In this document: piece after piece, positions 28,075-37,480 of the stretch
Position numbering within the stretch: position 1 is the first letter of the stretch
Layout of the letters: every line of letters begins with the position of its first letter
Assembly: GCA_018818165.1 (NCBI GenBank)
Contig: JAHISP010000004.1
Coordinates: 1 to 62,972 of the forward strand
Direction of reading: 5' to 3'
From: Bacteroidota bacterium
GTDB lineage: Bacteria > Bacteroidota > Ignavibacteria > Ignavibacteriales > Melioribacteraceae
DNA: 62,972 nt
Program-made: the position numbers and the translations under genes
The notes under the pieces: model-generated
The model's input: only the letters and a program-made list of their open reading frames with translations
What the model was told of the DNA's origin: nothing
The model's database searches: none

Positions 28075-29733
28075 ATGGCAAAGAAAAATGGCACTGATTC
28101 AGAACCTATCGAAAAACAACTTTGGAAAGCCGCTGATAAACTTAGAAAAAATATTGATGCCGCTGAATATAAACACATCGTACTTGGACTCATCTTTCTA
28201 AAATATATATCTGATTCATTTGAAGAACTTTATCAAAAGTTAAAACTTGGCGAAGGTGATTACACAGGTGCCGATCCAGAAGATAGAGACGAATACAAAG
28301 CGGAAAATGTTTTCTTTGTTCCACCATCAGCAAGATGGAATTATTTACTCTCAAGAGCTAAACTTCCGGAAATTGGAAAAGACGTTGATTCTGCAATGGA
28401 CGCTATCGAAAGAGATAATCCATCACTAAAAGATGTACTTCCAAAAGCTTATGCTCGTGCTAATCTTGATCCAACAAGTCTTGGCGGTTTAATAGATTTA
28501 ATAGGCAACATTGCTCTTGGTGATGCTAAATCGAGAAGTGCTGATGTTCTTGGTCACGTATTTGAATACTTTCTTGGTGAGTTTGCTCTCGCTGAAGGTA
28601 AGAAAGGTGGACAGTTTTACACTCCACGTTCAGTAGTTGAACTACTTGTTGAAATGCTTCAACCATACAAAGGACGTGTGCTTGACCCATGTTGTGGTTC
28701 TGGCGGAATGTTTGTTCAATCCGAGAAGTTTGTTGCAGATCATCAAGGAAGAGTTAACGACATATCTATTTACGGACAAGAAAGTAACCAAACTACTTGG
28801 CGATTGGCTAAGATGAATCTTGCAATACGTGGTATTGACAGTTCTCAAGTTAAATGGAATAATGAAGGCTCGTTCCTAAATAATGCTCATAAAGATTTGA
28901 AGGCTGATTTTGTAATAGCTAATCCTCCTTTTAATGATAGTGATTGGAGTGGTGATTTATTAAGAACCGATGGAAGATGGAAATATGGAACTCCACCAAC
29001 TGGTAACGCAAATTATGCTTGGATACAACATTTCCTTTATCATCTTAATCCTAATGGAAAAGCTGGCTTTGTTCTATCAAAAGGTGCGCTTACTTCTAAA
29101 ACTTCTGGTGAAGGCGATATTAGAAAAGCACTTGTTGAAGCTGGGCTTATTGATTGCATTGTTAATCTTCCAGCAAAGCTATTCTTAAATACTCAAATAC
29201 CAGCTAGTCTGTGGTTCTTATCACGTAATAGAAAACGTAAAGATGAAATCCTTTTTATAGATGCTCGTAATTTGGGATATCTTATAAATAGAAGAACTAA
29301 AGAATTTACACAAGAAGATATTAGGAAGATTGCCGACACTTATCGTAGTTGGCAATCTTCCCCCTCACCTAACCTCTCCCAAAGGGAGAGGGACAATTCT
29401 CTACCTTTGGGAGAGATGTCCGAAAGACAGAGTGGGACTGAAGGACAGAAGAATCTCTCTCTCCCTCTGGGAGAGATGTCCGAAGGACAGAGAGGGTATG
29501 AAAATATAAAAGGTTTCTGTAATTCTACATCTTTAGAAAGGGTGAAGGAACTAGATTATGTTCTTACTCCAGGACGTTATGTTGGTTTGCCCGATGAGGA
29601 AGATGATTTTGATTTTAATGAACGCTTCACAAATCTAAAAGCAGAATTTGAGGAGCAGCTTAAAGAGGAAGATCGACTTAATACTTTAATTAAGCAGAAT
29701 TTAGGAAAGATAAAAACAACAGATAATTATTAG
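28075..29733 (+). CDS. hsdM: Type I restriction-modification DNA methyltransferase subunit HsdM
   Basis: 552 aa. The N-terminal HsdM helical domain ([28 protein letters not shown]) is followed by an adenine-N6 methyltransferase: [10 protein letters not shown] at 204-213 (SAM site) and IANPPF at 281-286 (catalytic NPPF). It modifies adenines in the target chosen by HsdS and forms M2S, or R2M2S with HsdR. Residues about 428-476 are a low-complexity insertion made of a palindromic DNA repeat (separate entry), between the methyltransferase core and the conserved VLTPGRYVG end. The start follows CAGGGAAG. It is the first gene of the island; hsdS and hsdR are separated from it by fic, rhuM-like and transposase genes. 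Confidence 0.95.
   Translation: MAKKNGTDSEPIEKQLWKAADKLRKNIDAAEYKHIVLGLIFLKYISDSFEELYQKLKLGEGDYTGADPEDRDEYKAENVFFVPPSARWNYLLSRAKLPEIGKDVDSAMDAIERDNPSLKDVLPKAYARANLDPTSLGGLIDLIGNIALGDAKSRSADVLGHVFEYFLGEFALAEGKKGGQFYTPRSVVELLVEMLQPYKGRVLDPCCGSGGMFVQSEKFVADHQGRVNDISIYGQESNQTTWRLAKMNLAIRGIDSSQVKWNNEGSFLNNAHKDLKADFVIANPPFNDSDWSGDLLRTDGRWKYGTPPTGNANYAWIQHFLYHLNPNGKAGFVLSKGALTSKTSGEGDIRKALVEAGLIDCIVNLPAKLFLNTQIPASLWFLSRNRKRKDEILFIDARNLGYLINRRTKEFTQEDIRKIADTYRSWQSSPSPNLSQRERDNSLPLGEMSERQSGTEGQKNLSLPLGEMSEGQRGYENIKGFCNSTSLERVKELDYVLTPGRYVGLPDEEDDFDFNERFTNLKAEFEEQLKEEDRLNTLIKQNLGKIKTTDNY
29358..29501 (+). repeat. In-frame palindromic repeat insertion inside hsdM
   Basis: A C/T-rich/G-rich block differs from its surroundings. 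It has a palindrome built on CCTCTCCC-AAA-GGGAGAGG (29373-29391) and two near-identical direct copies of a GGGAGAGATGTCCGAA-type unit (29401-29437 and 29461-29496). It is translated as [20 protein letters not shown] and then [13 protein letters not shown]. Such LGEMSER-encoding palindromes are scattered in many bacterial genomes, usually between genes. Here one keeps the reading frame of an essential RM subunit. Confidence 0.8.
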
Positions 29734-29824
29734 TTTATTAATGGTTCAATATAATATTTGATATAATAACAACATTTATTTACATTATAATATACAAAAA
29801 CACACAAATATTATATTATAGATA

Positions 29825-29863
29825 TTTATAATATACCAATGTGCCTAAATAGTATATTATAAA
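29825..29863. promoter_or_regulatory. Perfect 12-bp inverted repeat upstream of fic
   Basis: Arms 29825-29836 and 29852-29863 (core TTATAATATAC/GTATATTATAA) have a 15-nt loop. A third copy of the half-site lies in direct orientation at 29785-29795. The site is 49 bp before the fic start and there is no U-run, so an operator is more likely than a terminator. Confidence 0.45.
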
Positions 29864-29911
29864 ACGTGTTATTATACTTTTTATCGAAAATGTTAAACTT
29901 AAGAGGTTAAT

Positions 29912-31045
29912 TTGAATCTTAAAGATTTTATAGCCGGCACATACAAAAAAGGCTATGATTATAAATATTTTATGCCTGAATTAATTAATCATCCAATTAC
30001 TTGGGATGACGAAGTAATTAATGAATTGCTTGAAAAAGCATCGTTGCGATTGGGTGAATTAAACTCGTTCTCAAAGTTTGTTCCGGATACTGATATGTTT
30101 ATCCGCATGCACGTTTATAAAGAGGCTGTTATATCTAGCAGAATTGAAGGAACAAAAACCAACATTGAAGAAGCTTTATCGGATGAGGAAGATATTCAAC
30201 CAGAAAAAAGAGATGATTGGTTGGAAGTAAACAATTATGTAGCTGCAATGAATAAAGCAATTGAAGATCTAAAAACTCTTCCTCTTTCCAATAGACTAAT
30301 TAAGCAAACTCATGGCATTCTGCTATCTAAGGGAAGAGGTGAAACTAAAACTCCAGGCGAATTTCGTAGATCGCAAAATTGGATTGGTGGTATGTCTTTG
30401 AAAGATGCAGTATTCATTCCACCTTATCACGAAGAGCTTCCCGAATTGCTTTCCGATTTTGAGAAATTCCTTAATAATAACGAAATTAGCATTCCTCATT
30501 TGGTAAGAATTGCTATTGCACATTATCAATTTGAAACAATACATCCCTTTCTTGATGGAAATGGAAGAATGGGCAGATTATTAATTACATTGTATTTTGT
30601 GGCAAGCAGTATAATGGATAAACCGCTGTTATATCTTTCTGAATTCTTTGAAAAGAATAAAACACTCTACTATGATAACTTAACATTTGTTAGAACAAGA
30701 AATGACTTGGCTCAGTGGATAAAATACTTTTTAACCGGTGTTATTCAAACTGCGGAAAATGCTGTTAATAGATTAAATGAGATTATAGAACTTAAAAAGA
30801 ATATTGAAACCCAATACATTGTGAGGATGGGAAAAGGAAGTAAGCACGGTTTTGTACTGCTGAAATATTTATTTAGCAAGCCGGTAGTTACATATAAAGA
30901 TGTCCAGAAGCTATTTGGTTTTACTCCACGCGTAACAAATAATTTTGTTAATACGTTTGTTGAGTATGGAATACTTAAAGAAGTAACGGGTCAAAAACGA
31001 AATAAGGTTTTTGTTTTTAATACATATCTAAATTTGTTTAATTAG
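29912..31045 (+). CDS. Fic-family AMP-transferase with winged-helix C-terminus
   Basis: 377 aa from a TTG at 29912, preceded by AAGAGG. The Fic core motif is HPFLDGNGRMGRL (about residues 211-223), which binds ATP and carries the catalytic His. The N-terminal SSRIEGT (about residue 75) fits the class II inhibitory motif whose Glu blocks ATP binding, so the enzyme is probably autoinhibited. The C-terminal 70 residues form a helix-turn-helix-like domain (TYKDVQKLFGFTPRVTNNFV). Fic genes inside type I RM operons are common and may be accessory defence or regulatory factors; the target is unknown. Confidence 0.9.
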   Translation: MNLKDFIAGTYKKGYDYKYFMPELINHPITWDDEVINELLEKASLRLGELNSFSKFVPDTDMFIRMHVYKEAVISSRIEGTKTNIEEALSDEEDIQPEKRDDWLEVNNYVAAMNKAIEDLKTLPLSNRLIKQTHGILLSKGRGETKTPGEFRRSQNWIGGMSLKDAVFIPPYHEELPELLSDFEKFLNNNEISIPHLVRIAIAHYQFETIHPFLDGNGRMGRLLITLYFVASSIMDKPLLYLSEFFEKNKTLYYDNLTFVRTRNDLAQWIKYFLTGVIQTAENAVNRLNEIIELKKNIETQYIVRMGKGSKHGFVLLKYLFSKPVVTYKDVQKLFGFTPRVTNNFVNTFVEYGILKEVTGQKRNKVFVFNTYLNLFN

Positions 31046-31216
31046 GTAATAAATGATGAATTTGGCAGTTGAGATTCAAAAGGATATTTTTTTAAGATTG
31101 CAAAATGCAACATCAAATGTAAACTATGCCCAAAATATCATATTTTTTGTGCACGTAGCTAACAACATACACTGCCATTGTGCATTAAATAAAAACTTAG
31201 CAAATATGAGTGTTTT

Positions 31217-32119
31217 ATGAGTAAAATCACAAAAAATGAATCTTTTAATATGGTGGTTTATAATGATGGTGAGTTGGAATTAAATGTTTCTGTAAATGAT
31301 GATTCTATTTGGCTCACTCAAAAACAAATAGCAGAACTTTTTGAGGTTACTGTTCCAAACATTAATATGCATCTTAAGGCTATATACAAAGAAGAGGAAC
31401 TTTTTGAAAATCGAACTATTCAGAAATACTTAATAGTTCAACTAGAAGGGAAAAGGAAAGTAAAAAGAGAAGTTGATCATTATAATCTGGATGTTATTAT
31501 TTCAGTCGGTTATAGAGTAAACTCCCTTAAAGCGACTAAATTTAGACAATGGGCAACATCCGTGCTAAAAAGTTATGTGACTGATGGATATGTGATAAAT
31601 GGTGAAAAACTTACAAATCAAAGATTTAAAGAACTTGAAAATGATGTTTTGGTTCTTAAAACAAAAGTGGAAAATATCTCAAATTTACTTGACGATAAAT
31701 CATTGGAACCAAAACAAGGTATTTTCTTTGATGGACAAGTTTTTGATGCTTATAAATTTGTATCGAGTTTGATTAAAAAAGCCAGCAAAACAATTATTCT
31801 AATTGATAATTATATAGATGAATCCGTACTTGATTTATTAACCAAAAAGAAAAAGAAGGTTGATGCTACTATTCTTACAAAAAATATTAGCAAAGCATTA
31901 AAGCTTGATGAAAAGAAATTTAGTGAACAATATGGCAATTTAACAATTAAGCTATTTGATAAAGCACACGACAGATTTTTAATTATTGACGACAAATATG
32001 TATACCACTTTGGTGCGTCACTTAAAGATTTAGGCAAAAAATGGTTCGCTTTCTCTAAAATGGATATTGATACTCTCGCTATTCTTGAAAACCTTAAGAA
32101 GGTGAATCTTGATGAGTGA
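31217..32119 (+). CDS. RhuM-family protein with phospholipase-D-like C-terminus
   Basis: 300 aa. The N-terminal half is the RhuM domain (DDSIWLTQKQIAELFEVTVP, IQKYLIVQLEGKRKVKREV, YNLDVIISVGYRVNS, FRQWATSVLKSYV). Residues about 180-290 resemble a single PLD-like half (IILIDNYIDESVLDLL, then AHDRFLIID with the HxD-type core and YHFGASLKDLGKKWFAFSKM). RhuM proteins are typical passengers of type I RM loci and were named from a Salmonella island gene; their biochemical role is unclear. The stop overlaps the hsdS start (ATGAGTGA), so the two are translationally coupled. Confidence 0.85.
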   Translation: MSKITKNESFNMVVYNDGELELNVSVNDDSIWLTQKQIAELFEVTVPNINMHLKAIYKEEELFENRTIQKYLIVQLEGKRKVKREVDHYNLDVIISVGYRVNSLKATKFRQWATSVLKSYVTDGYVINGEKLTNQRFKELENDVLVLKTKVENISNLLDDKSLEPKQGIFFDGQVFDAYKFVSSLIKKASKTIILIDNYIDESVLDLLTKKKKKVDATILTKNISKALKLDEKKFSEQYGNLTIKLFDKAHDRFLIIDDKYVYHFGASLKDLGKKWFAFSKMDIDTLAILENLKKVNLDE

Positions 32120-33296
32120 GTGGAAAGAAATTACATTAGGTGAAATTGCAGAAATAACGTCATCAAAACGAATTTATTATGCAGATTATGTTGAAAGCGG
32201 CGTGCCATTTTTTAGGTCAAAGGAGATAATAAACAAACATAACAAACAGGACATCCAGACGGAACTTTTCATTACTGAGGATAGATATAATGAAATAGAG
32301 AATAAGTATGGAGTGCCAAAAGGAAACGATATACTTTTAACTTCTGTAGGTACTTTAGGAATACCATATTTAGTTAAGAATAATGAAAAGTTCTATTTTA
32401 AAGATGGTAATCTAACTTGGTTCAGGAACATTAACAGTAGTTTAGTTAATATTGATTATTTGTACATTTGGCTAAAATCAAGTATTGGAAAGCAAAAACT
32501 CGATGAAATAGCAATTGGCTCAACACAGGCAGCTTTAACCATTATAGGATTAAAAACAGTTGAAATTCTTTTACCTCCACTCCCAGAACAAAAAGCAATA
32601 GCCTCAGTTTTAAGCAGTTTGGATGACAAAATAGATCTTCTCCACAGCCAAAACAAAACACTAGAAGCAATGGCAGAAACACTCTTTAGGCAGTGGTTTA
32701 TTGAAGAAGCAGATGATGGGTGGGAAGTTGGTAAATTAGCCGATGAATTTGATTTTACAATGGGTGTTTCACCACCAGGGAATACTTATAACGAAGATAA
32801 AATTGGATTTCCTATGTATCAAGGTAATGCAGATTTTGAATTCAGATTTCCCAAAAGAAGAGTTTATACTACAAACCCAAAAAGGTTTGCTGAAAAATAC
32901 GAGACATTAGTTAGTGTAAGAGCTCCTGTTGGGGCTCAAAATATGGCCTTAGAGAAATGTTGCATTGGACGTGGAGTTGCTGCTTTTAAATACAAAAGTG
33001 AGAATTCAAACTATACATATACATATTTCAAACTAAAATCATTAATGGAAGAAATTAAGCAATTTAATGAAACAGGAACTGTGTTTGGTTCGATAAGTAA
33101 AGGTGATTTTGAGAATTTAGAAATAACAATACCACCACCAATATTAGTAGGTAAATTTCAGTCAGAAGTTAAATCTATTGACGATAAAGTTATAATTAAC
33201 AGTTTTCAGATAACAACACTCGAAAAACTACGAGATACATTATTGCCAAAGTTAATGAGTGGTGAAGTGAGGATAAATCCCGAAGGGATGAAATAA
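32112..33296 (+). CDS. hsdS: Type I restriction-modification specificity subunit HsdS
   Basis: 394 aa from the ATG at 32112; the preceding TTG is not needed. It has two target-recognition domains: TRD1 about 1-150 (WKEITLGEIAEITSSKR) and TRD2 about 205-345 (WEVGKLADEFDFTMG). Between and after them are the coiled spacers LPPLPEQKAIASVLSSLDDKI and PPPILVGKFQSEVKSIDDKV, each followed by a conserved tail (LFRQWF; LLPKLMSGEVRI). The recognition sequence cannot be predicted. The last residues (NPEGMK) are encoded by a REP-like repeat unit that overlaps the 3' end. Confidence 0.95.
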   Translation: MSEWKEITLGEIAEITSSKRIYYADYVESGVPFFRSKEIINKHNKQDIQTELFITEDRYNEIENKYGVPKGNDILLTSVGTLGIPYLVKNNEKFYFKDGNLTWFRNINSSLVNIDYLYIWLKSSIGKQKLDEIAIGSTQAALTIIGLKTVEILLPPLPEQKAIASVLSSLDDKIDLLHSQNKTLEAMAETLFRQWFIEEADDGWEVGKLADEFDFTMGVSPPGNTYNEDKIGFPMYQGNADFEFRFPKRRVYTTNPKRFAEKYETLVSVRAPVGAQNMALEKCCIGRGVAAFKYKSENSNYTYTYFKLKSLMEEIKQFNETGTVFGSISKGDFENLEITIPPPILVGKFQSEVKSIDDKVIINSFQITTLEKLRDTLLPKLMSGEVRINPEGMK

Positions 33297-33575
33297 TTAT
33301 AGAATAATGAACCAAATAATAGCAAAAACACCGAAGGTGTGAAATTATTGTAGAAATGATATATTTGTATGGTTACAACAAAAATATAAAATATCACCCC
33401 GTTGGGGTTGGGAAATTTTCTTGATTATATTTTCTATAAAAATACCAACCCTTCGGGTTTAAGAAATAGAAAATAAACAAAATGCCGAAGGCGTGAAATT
33501 ATTGTAGCAATGACATATTTGAAAAAAACAAAAAATCCCGAAGGGATGATATATTTGTATGAATGCAAACAAAAT
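33279..33575. repeat. Cluster of REP-like hairpin repeats
   Basis: Six short hairpin units occupy the gap between hsdS and the transposase: CCCGAAGGG at 33279, CACCGAAGGTG at 33329, ACCCC-GTT-GGGGT at 33396, AACCC-TTC-GGGTT at 33447, GCCGAAGGC at 33484 and TCCCGAAGGGA at 33536. Four are followed by a TGAAATNATT or TGATATATTTGTA tail. Stem bases covary while the pattern is kept, as in REP/BIME elements. The first unit supplies the hsdS stop region. Confidence 0.8.
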
Positions 33576-33631
33576 TAAATGATTAAAGAAAAATTAAACC
33601 AAAACAATTAAAACTCCACAGGAGGGACAAA

Positions 33632-34093
33632 ATGTCAGGTACCTATTCACAAATTTACATCCAAATTGTCTTTGCGGTAAAAGGAAGAGAAAACCTAATT
33701 TCACAAAATTGGAAATATGAACTTAACAAATACATTGCTGGTATAATTAAGGGCAAAAACCAAAAACCGATAATTGTAAATGGAATGTCAGATCATATCC
33801 ATGCGTTTGTAGGATTAAAGCCATCCATGAAAATATCTGATTTGGTTAGAGACATAAAAAACAACTCAACCAACTTTATAAATGAAAATAAATTTGTTCG
33901 CGGAAAATTCTTTTGGCAAGAAGGATATGGTGCATTTTCATACTCTCATTCACAAATTGGAAATGTTTATAATTATATTCTTAACCAAGAAGAACATCAT
34001 AAGAAAGAAACATTCCGTGAAGAATATTTGAACTTCCTAAAAAAATATGAAATTGAATTCGATGAAAAATACTTATTTGATTGGATTCAATAA
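33632..34093 (+). CDS. IS200/IS605-like Y1 (HUH) transposase, probably REP-associated
   Basis: 153 aa, full length for TnpA. The HUH motif is in MSDHIHAFVGL (about residues 51-61), and the candidate catalytic Tyr is in IGNVYNYILNQEEHH (about 110-124). The opening SQIYIQIVFAVKGRE is family typical. It has a good ribosome site (GGAGGG 7 nt before ATG). There is no accessory TnpB. REP-like units flank it on both sides, the usual arrangement of REP-associated tyrosine transposases that mobilise such repeats. It interrupts the hsdS-hsdR order. Confidence 0.88.
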   Translation: MSGTYSQIYIQIVFAVKGRENLISQNWKYELNKYIAGIIKGKNQKPIIVNGMSDHIHAFVGLKPSMKISDLVRDIKNNSTNFINENKFVRGKFFWQEGYGAFSYSHSQIGNVYNYILNQEEHHKKETFREEYLNFLKKYEIEFDEKYLFDWIQ

Positions 34094-34129
34094 TTTATGT
34101 TGCACATTCAGGGTTTTCGGAATTTATTA

Positions 34130-34165
34130 TATTATATTCGCTATAAAAATATTACTCCTTTGGAG
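34130..34165. repeat. REP-like unit downstream of the transposase
   Basis: The stretch TTATATT-CG-CTATAAAAATA followed by a small hairpin CTCC-TTT-GGAG repeats the layout at about 33427-33459 (TATATT-TT-CTATAAAAATA and then AACCC-TTC-GGGTT). The transposase is therefore bracketed by related repeats. Confidence 0.6.
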
Positions 34166-34175
34166 CTAAAAGAAA

Positions 34176-37100
34176 ATGATTAAAATAACAGAAAACGACA
34201 TAGAACTATTAGCAATTGAGCAACTTGAGAAGTTAGGCTACAACTACATTTACGCTCCAGATATTGCTCCAGATTCTGACAGACCAGAACGAGAATCGTT
34301 TGAAGATGTGTTATTGGTTAATCGTCTAAAATTAGCTGTTAATAGAATAAATTCCACAATTCCAGCTGATGCAAGAGAAGATGCAATAAAACAAATTATG
34401 CGTCTTAGCTCACCCGAGCTTATCTCAAACAACGAAACTTTCCACAGAATGCTAACTGAAGGAATAAAAGTTACATATAAGAAAAATGGTGATACTCGTG
34501 GAGATTACGTTTGGTTAATTGATTTTAATAATCCCGAGAATAACGAATTTTTGGTTGCTAATCAGTTTACTGTAGTTGAAAACAATGTAAATAAGCGTCC
34601 GGATATTATAATATTTATAAATGGAATACCGCTAGTAGTTATTGAGTTAAAGAATCCAGCAGTAGATAATGCAACTATTATGTCAGCATTTAAGCAGTTA
34701 GATACCTATAAAAAAGCAATTCCAAGCCTATTTACATATAATGGTTTTCTAATAATATCGGATGGATTAGAAGCAAAAGCTGGATCACTTTCCGCTGGTT
34801 TCTCAAGATTTATGGCATGGAAATCAGCAGATGGAAAAGCTGAAGCATCGCATTTAGTTGGTCAGTTAGAAGTTTTAATAAATGGAATGCTCAATAAACA
34901 AACTTTGCTTGATTTACTAAGGCATTTTATAGTATTTGAAAAGACTAAACGAGAAGATGCTAAGACTAAAATTACTACCATTGAAACAGTTAAAAAGTTG
35001 GCAGCGTATCATCAATATTACGCTGTAAATAAAGCTGTTGCTACTACCATATCTGCATCGTCATTTAATGGAGATAGAAAAGGTGGTGTTGTTTGGCACA
35101 CTCAAGGATCCGGCAAATCACTATCAATGGTTTTCTATACCGGAAAAACTGTCCTTGCGCTTCATAATCCAACAATCCTTGTAATTACCGACAGAAACGA
35201 TTTGGATGACCAGTTGTTCGATACATTCGCTGCATCAAAACAATTATTACGACAAGAACCAGTTCAAGCAGAAAACAGACAGCATCTTAAAGAACTGCTA
35301 AAGGTGGCTTCCGGTGGAGTTGTGTTCACCACTATTCAGAAGTTTCAACCAGATGATGGCAATGTTTATGAAGAGTTATCCGACAGAAAGAATATTATTG
35401 TAATTGCTGATGAAGCTCACCGCACACAATATGGCTTTAAGGCTAAAACTATAGATGACAAAGATGATAGCGGAAATGTTATTGGTAAGAAGATTGTTTA
35501 TGGATTTGCTAAATATATGAGAGATGCGCTTCCAAACGCAACTTATTTAGGATTTACCGGAACGCCAATAGAAAGTTCGGATGTAAATACTCCAGCAGTA
35601 TTTGGTAACTACGTTGATATTTATGATATTGCTCAAGCTGTTCATGATGGTGCAACGGTAAAAATTTACTATGAAAGCAGACTTGCCAAGATAAATTTAA
35701 GCGATGAAGGCAAAAAACTAATTGAGGATTTGGACAATGAATTAGCAACTGATGATTTATCCGATACTCAGAAAGCTAAAGCCAAATGGACTCAGCTCGA
35801 AGCTCTTATTGGAAGTGAAAATAGAATTAAGCAAGTTGCCTTGGATATTGTAATTCATTATGAAACCCGTCAAATTGCGAGTGAAGGCAAAGCAATGATT
35901 GTTGCAATGTCCCGAAGAATTGCGTCTGAATTGTATCGTGAAATTGTTTCACTTCGTCCAGATTGGCATAATGAGGATTTGGCAAAAGGTTCTATAAAAG
36001 TAGTAATGACAGCGGTTTCCTCTGATGGACCCGAAATGGCAAAGCACCATACAACAAAAGATCAACGAAGAACACTTGCTGACAGAATGCGCGATCCGGA
36101 AGATGAATTAAGAATAGTAATTGTCCGTGATATGTGGCTAACTGGATTTGATGTTCCAAGTTTAACAACTCTTTACATTGATAAGCCAATGAAAGGTCAC
36201 AATCTAATGCAAGCAATTGCACGGGTAAATCGTGTATATAAAGATAAAGCTGCTGGATTGGTAGTTGATTATTTAGGAATAGCCTCAGACCTTAAAAAAG
36301 CACTTTCCTTCTATTCAGATAGTGGAGGGAAGGGTGATGTTGCAATTCCTCAAGAAAAAGCAGTTCAGCTAATGCTCGAAAAGTTGGAAGTTGTAACACA
36401 AATGTTCCTTGAAAAACCAGTATATGGATATTCAGCAGAATTTCAGAATCTGGTTAAAGATAAAACAGTTCCATATCTTGGGGCTGATAGAGGTTTGCTT
36501 TACGAAGAGTATTTTACAGCCAATACAACAACCAAACTTAAAATTATACTTGCCGCTGAAGAACACATACTAAGTCTGGAAAATGGCAAGAAGCGTTTTG
36601 TTAATGAAGTATCCGCGCTTTCAAGTGCTTTCTCAATAGCAATTCCGCATGAACAAGCTATGGATGTAAAAGATGAAGTGTCGTTCTTCCAAGCTGTTAA
36701 ATCAAGACTTATTAAATTTGATACTACCGGTGGTGGCAATACTGATGAAGAGATTGAAACTGCAATCCGTCAAGTAATAGACCAAGCTTTAGTTTCAGAT
36801 CAAGTTATTGATGTATTTGATGCTGCTGGAATTAAAAAGCCCGATATTTCAATACTTTCAGATGAATTTCTAATGGAAGTAAAGAATATGGAGCATAAAA
36901 ATATAGCTCTGGAAGTTCTTAAGAAACTGCTCAATGATGAAATTAAATCTCGTACAAAAATTAATCTTGTTCAAAGTAAATCACTTATGGAAATGCTGGA
37001 AGCTTCAATTTTGAGATATCATAATAAAATACTAACTGCCGCTGAAGTTATTGATGAGTTAATTAAGCTGAGTAAGGAAATCCACAAAATGGACAAGGAG

Positions 37101-37400
37101 CCAGCAGAAATGGGGCTTACAAGTTTTGAATATGCATTCTACTCAGCAATTGCGGATAATAACAGCGCTAAAGAAGTAATGAGCAAAGATAAGCTCCGTG
37201 AGTTGGCAGTTGTCCTTTATGAACGTGTTAAACAAAACGCTTCTATTGATTGGACAATTAAAGAAAGTGTAAAAGCCAAACTAAAAGTGATTGTTAAACG
37301 AACTTTAAGACAATTCGGTTATCCACCAGATATGCAGAAACTGGCAACTGAAACAGTGCTAAAACAAGCGGAATTGATAGCTGCTGAATTGACGAATTAA
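34176..37400 (+). CDS. hsdR: Type I restriction enzyme HsdR (endonuclease/translocase)
   Basis: 1074 aa. The N-terminal nuclease domain contains RPDIIIFINGIPLVVIELKN (about 140-160), the D...ExK core. The motor has Walker A HTQGSGKS (about 309-316), motif II ADEAHRTQYG (about 414), and later helicase motifs TYLGFTGTPI, IVRDMWLTGFDVP and QAIARVNRVY. The C-terminal helical part binds the methylase. It is full length and appears intact. It starts 82 bp after the transposase gene, with a REP-like unit just upstream, so its expression after the insertion depends on local read-through or a new promoter. Confidence 0.96.
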   Translation: MIKITENDIELLAIEQLEKLGYNYIYAPDIAPDSDRPERESFEDVLLVNRLKLAVNRINSTIPADAREDAIKQIMRLSSPELISNNETFHRMLTEGIKVTYKKNGDTRGDYVWLIDFNNPENNEFLVANQFTVVENNVNKRPDIIIFINGIPLVVIELKNPAVDNATIMSAFKQLDTYKKAIPSLFTYNGFLIISDGLEAKAGSLSAGFSRFMAWKSADGKAEASHLVGQLEVLINGMLNKQTLLDLLRHFIVFEKTKREDAKTKITTIETVKKLAAYHQYYAVNKAVATTISASSFNGDRKGGVVWHTQGSGKSLSMVFYTGKTVLALHNPTILVITDRNDLDDQLFDTFAASKQLLRQEPVQAENRQHLKELLKVASGGVVFTTIQKFQPDDGNVYEELSDRKNIIVIADEAHRTQYGFKAKTIDDKDDSGNVIGKKIVYGFAKYMRDALPNATYLGFTGTPIESSDVNTPAVFGNYVDIYDIAQAVHDGATVKIYYESRLAKINLSDEGKKLIEDLDNELATDDLSDTQKAKAKWTQLEALIGSENRIKQVALDIVIHYETRQIASEGKAMIVAMSRRIASELYREIVSLRPDWHNEDLAKGSIKVVMTAVSSDGPEMAKHHTTKDQRRTLADRMRDPEDELRIVIVRDMWLTGFDVPSLTTLYIDKPMKGHNLMQAIARVNRVYKDKAAGLVVDYLGIASDLKKALSFYSDSGGKGDVAIPQEKAVQLMLEKLEVVTQMFLEKPVYGYSAEFQNLVKDKTVPYLGADRGLLYEEYFTANTTTKLKIILAAEEHILSLENGKKRFVNEVSALSSAFSIAIPHEQAMDVKDEVSFFQAVKSRLIKFDTTGGGNTDEEIETAIRQVIDQALVSDQVIDVFDAAGIKKPDISILSDEFLMEVKNMEHKNIALEVLKKLLNDEIKSRTKINLVQSKSLMEMLEASILRYHNKILTAAEVIDELIKLSKEIHKMDKEPAEMGLTSFEYAFYSAIADNNSAKEVMSKDKLRELAVVLYERVKQNASIDWTIKESVKAKLKVIVKRTLRQFGYPPDMQKLATETVLKQAELIAAELTN

Positions 37401-37442
37401 GTTTGGGTTGTATAAAGTAATTGATTCTTGTATGAACCAATA

Positions 37443-37480
37443 AATAGGAATATTCAAAATTGTAAAGCATCCTATTTTTG
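37443..37480 (+). terminator. Putative terminator of hsdR
   Basis: A 7-bp stem AATAGGA (37443-37449) pairs with TCCTATT (37470-37476) and runs into TTTTTG on the plus strand. The loop is long (20 nt). It abuts the 3' end of ssrA, so it may also affect tmRNA transcription from the other strand. Confidence 0.5.

Noticed and set aside
33279-33575. Regularly repeated short units considered as a CRISPR array.
   Set aside because: Units vary in spacing and sequence, are hairpins with covarying stems, and have no equal-length spacers or cas genes nearby.
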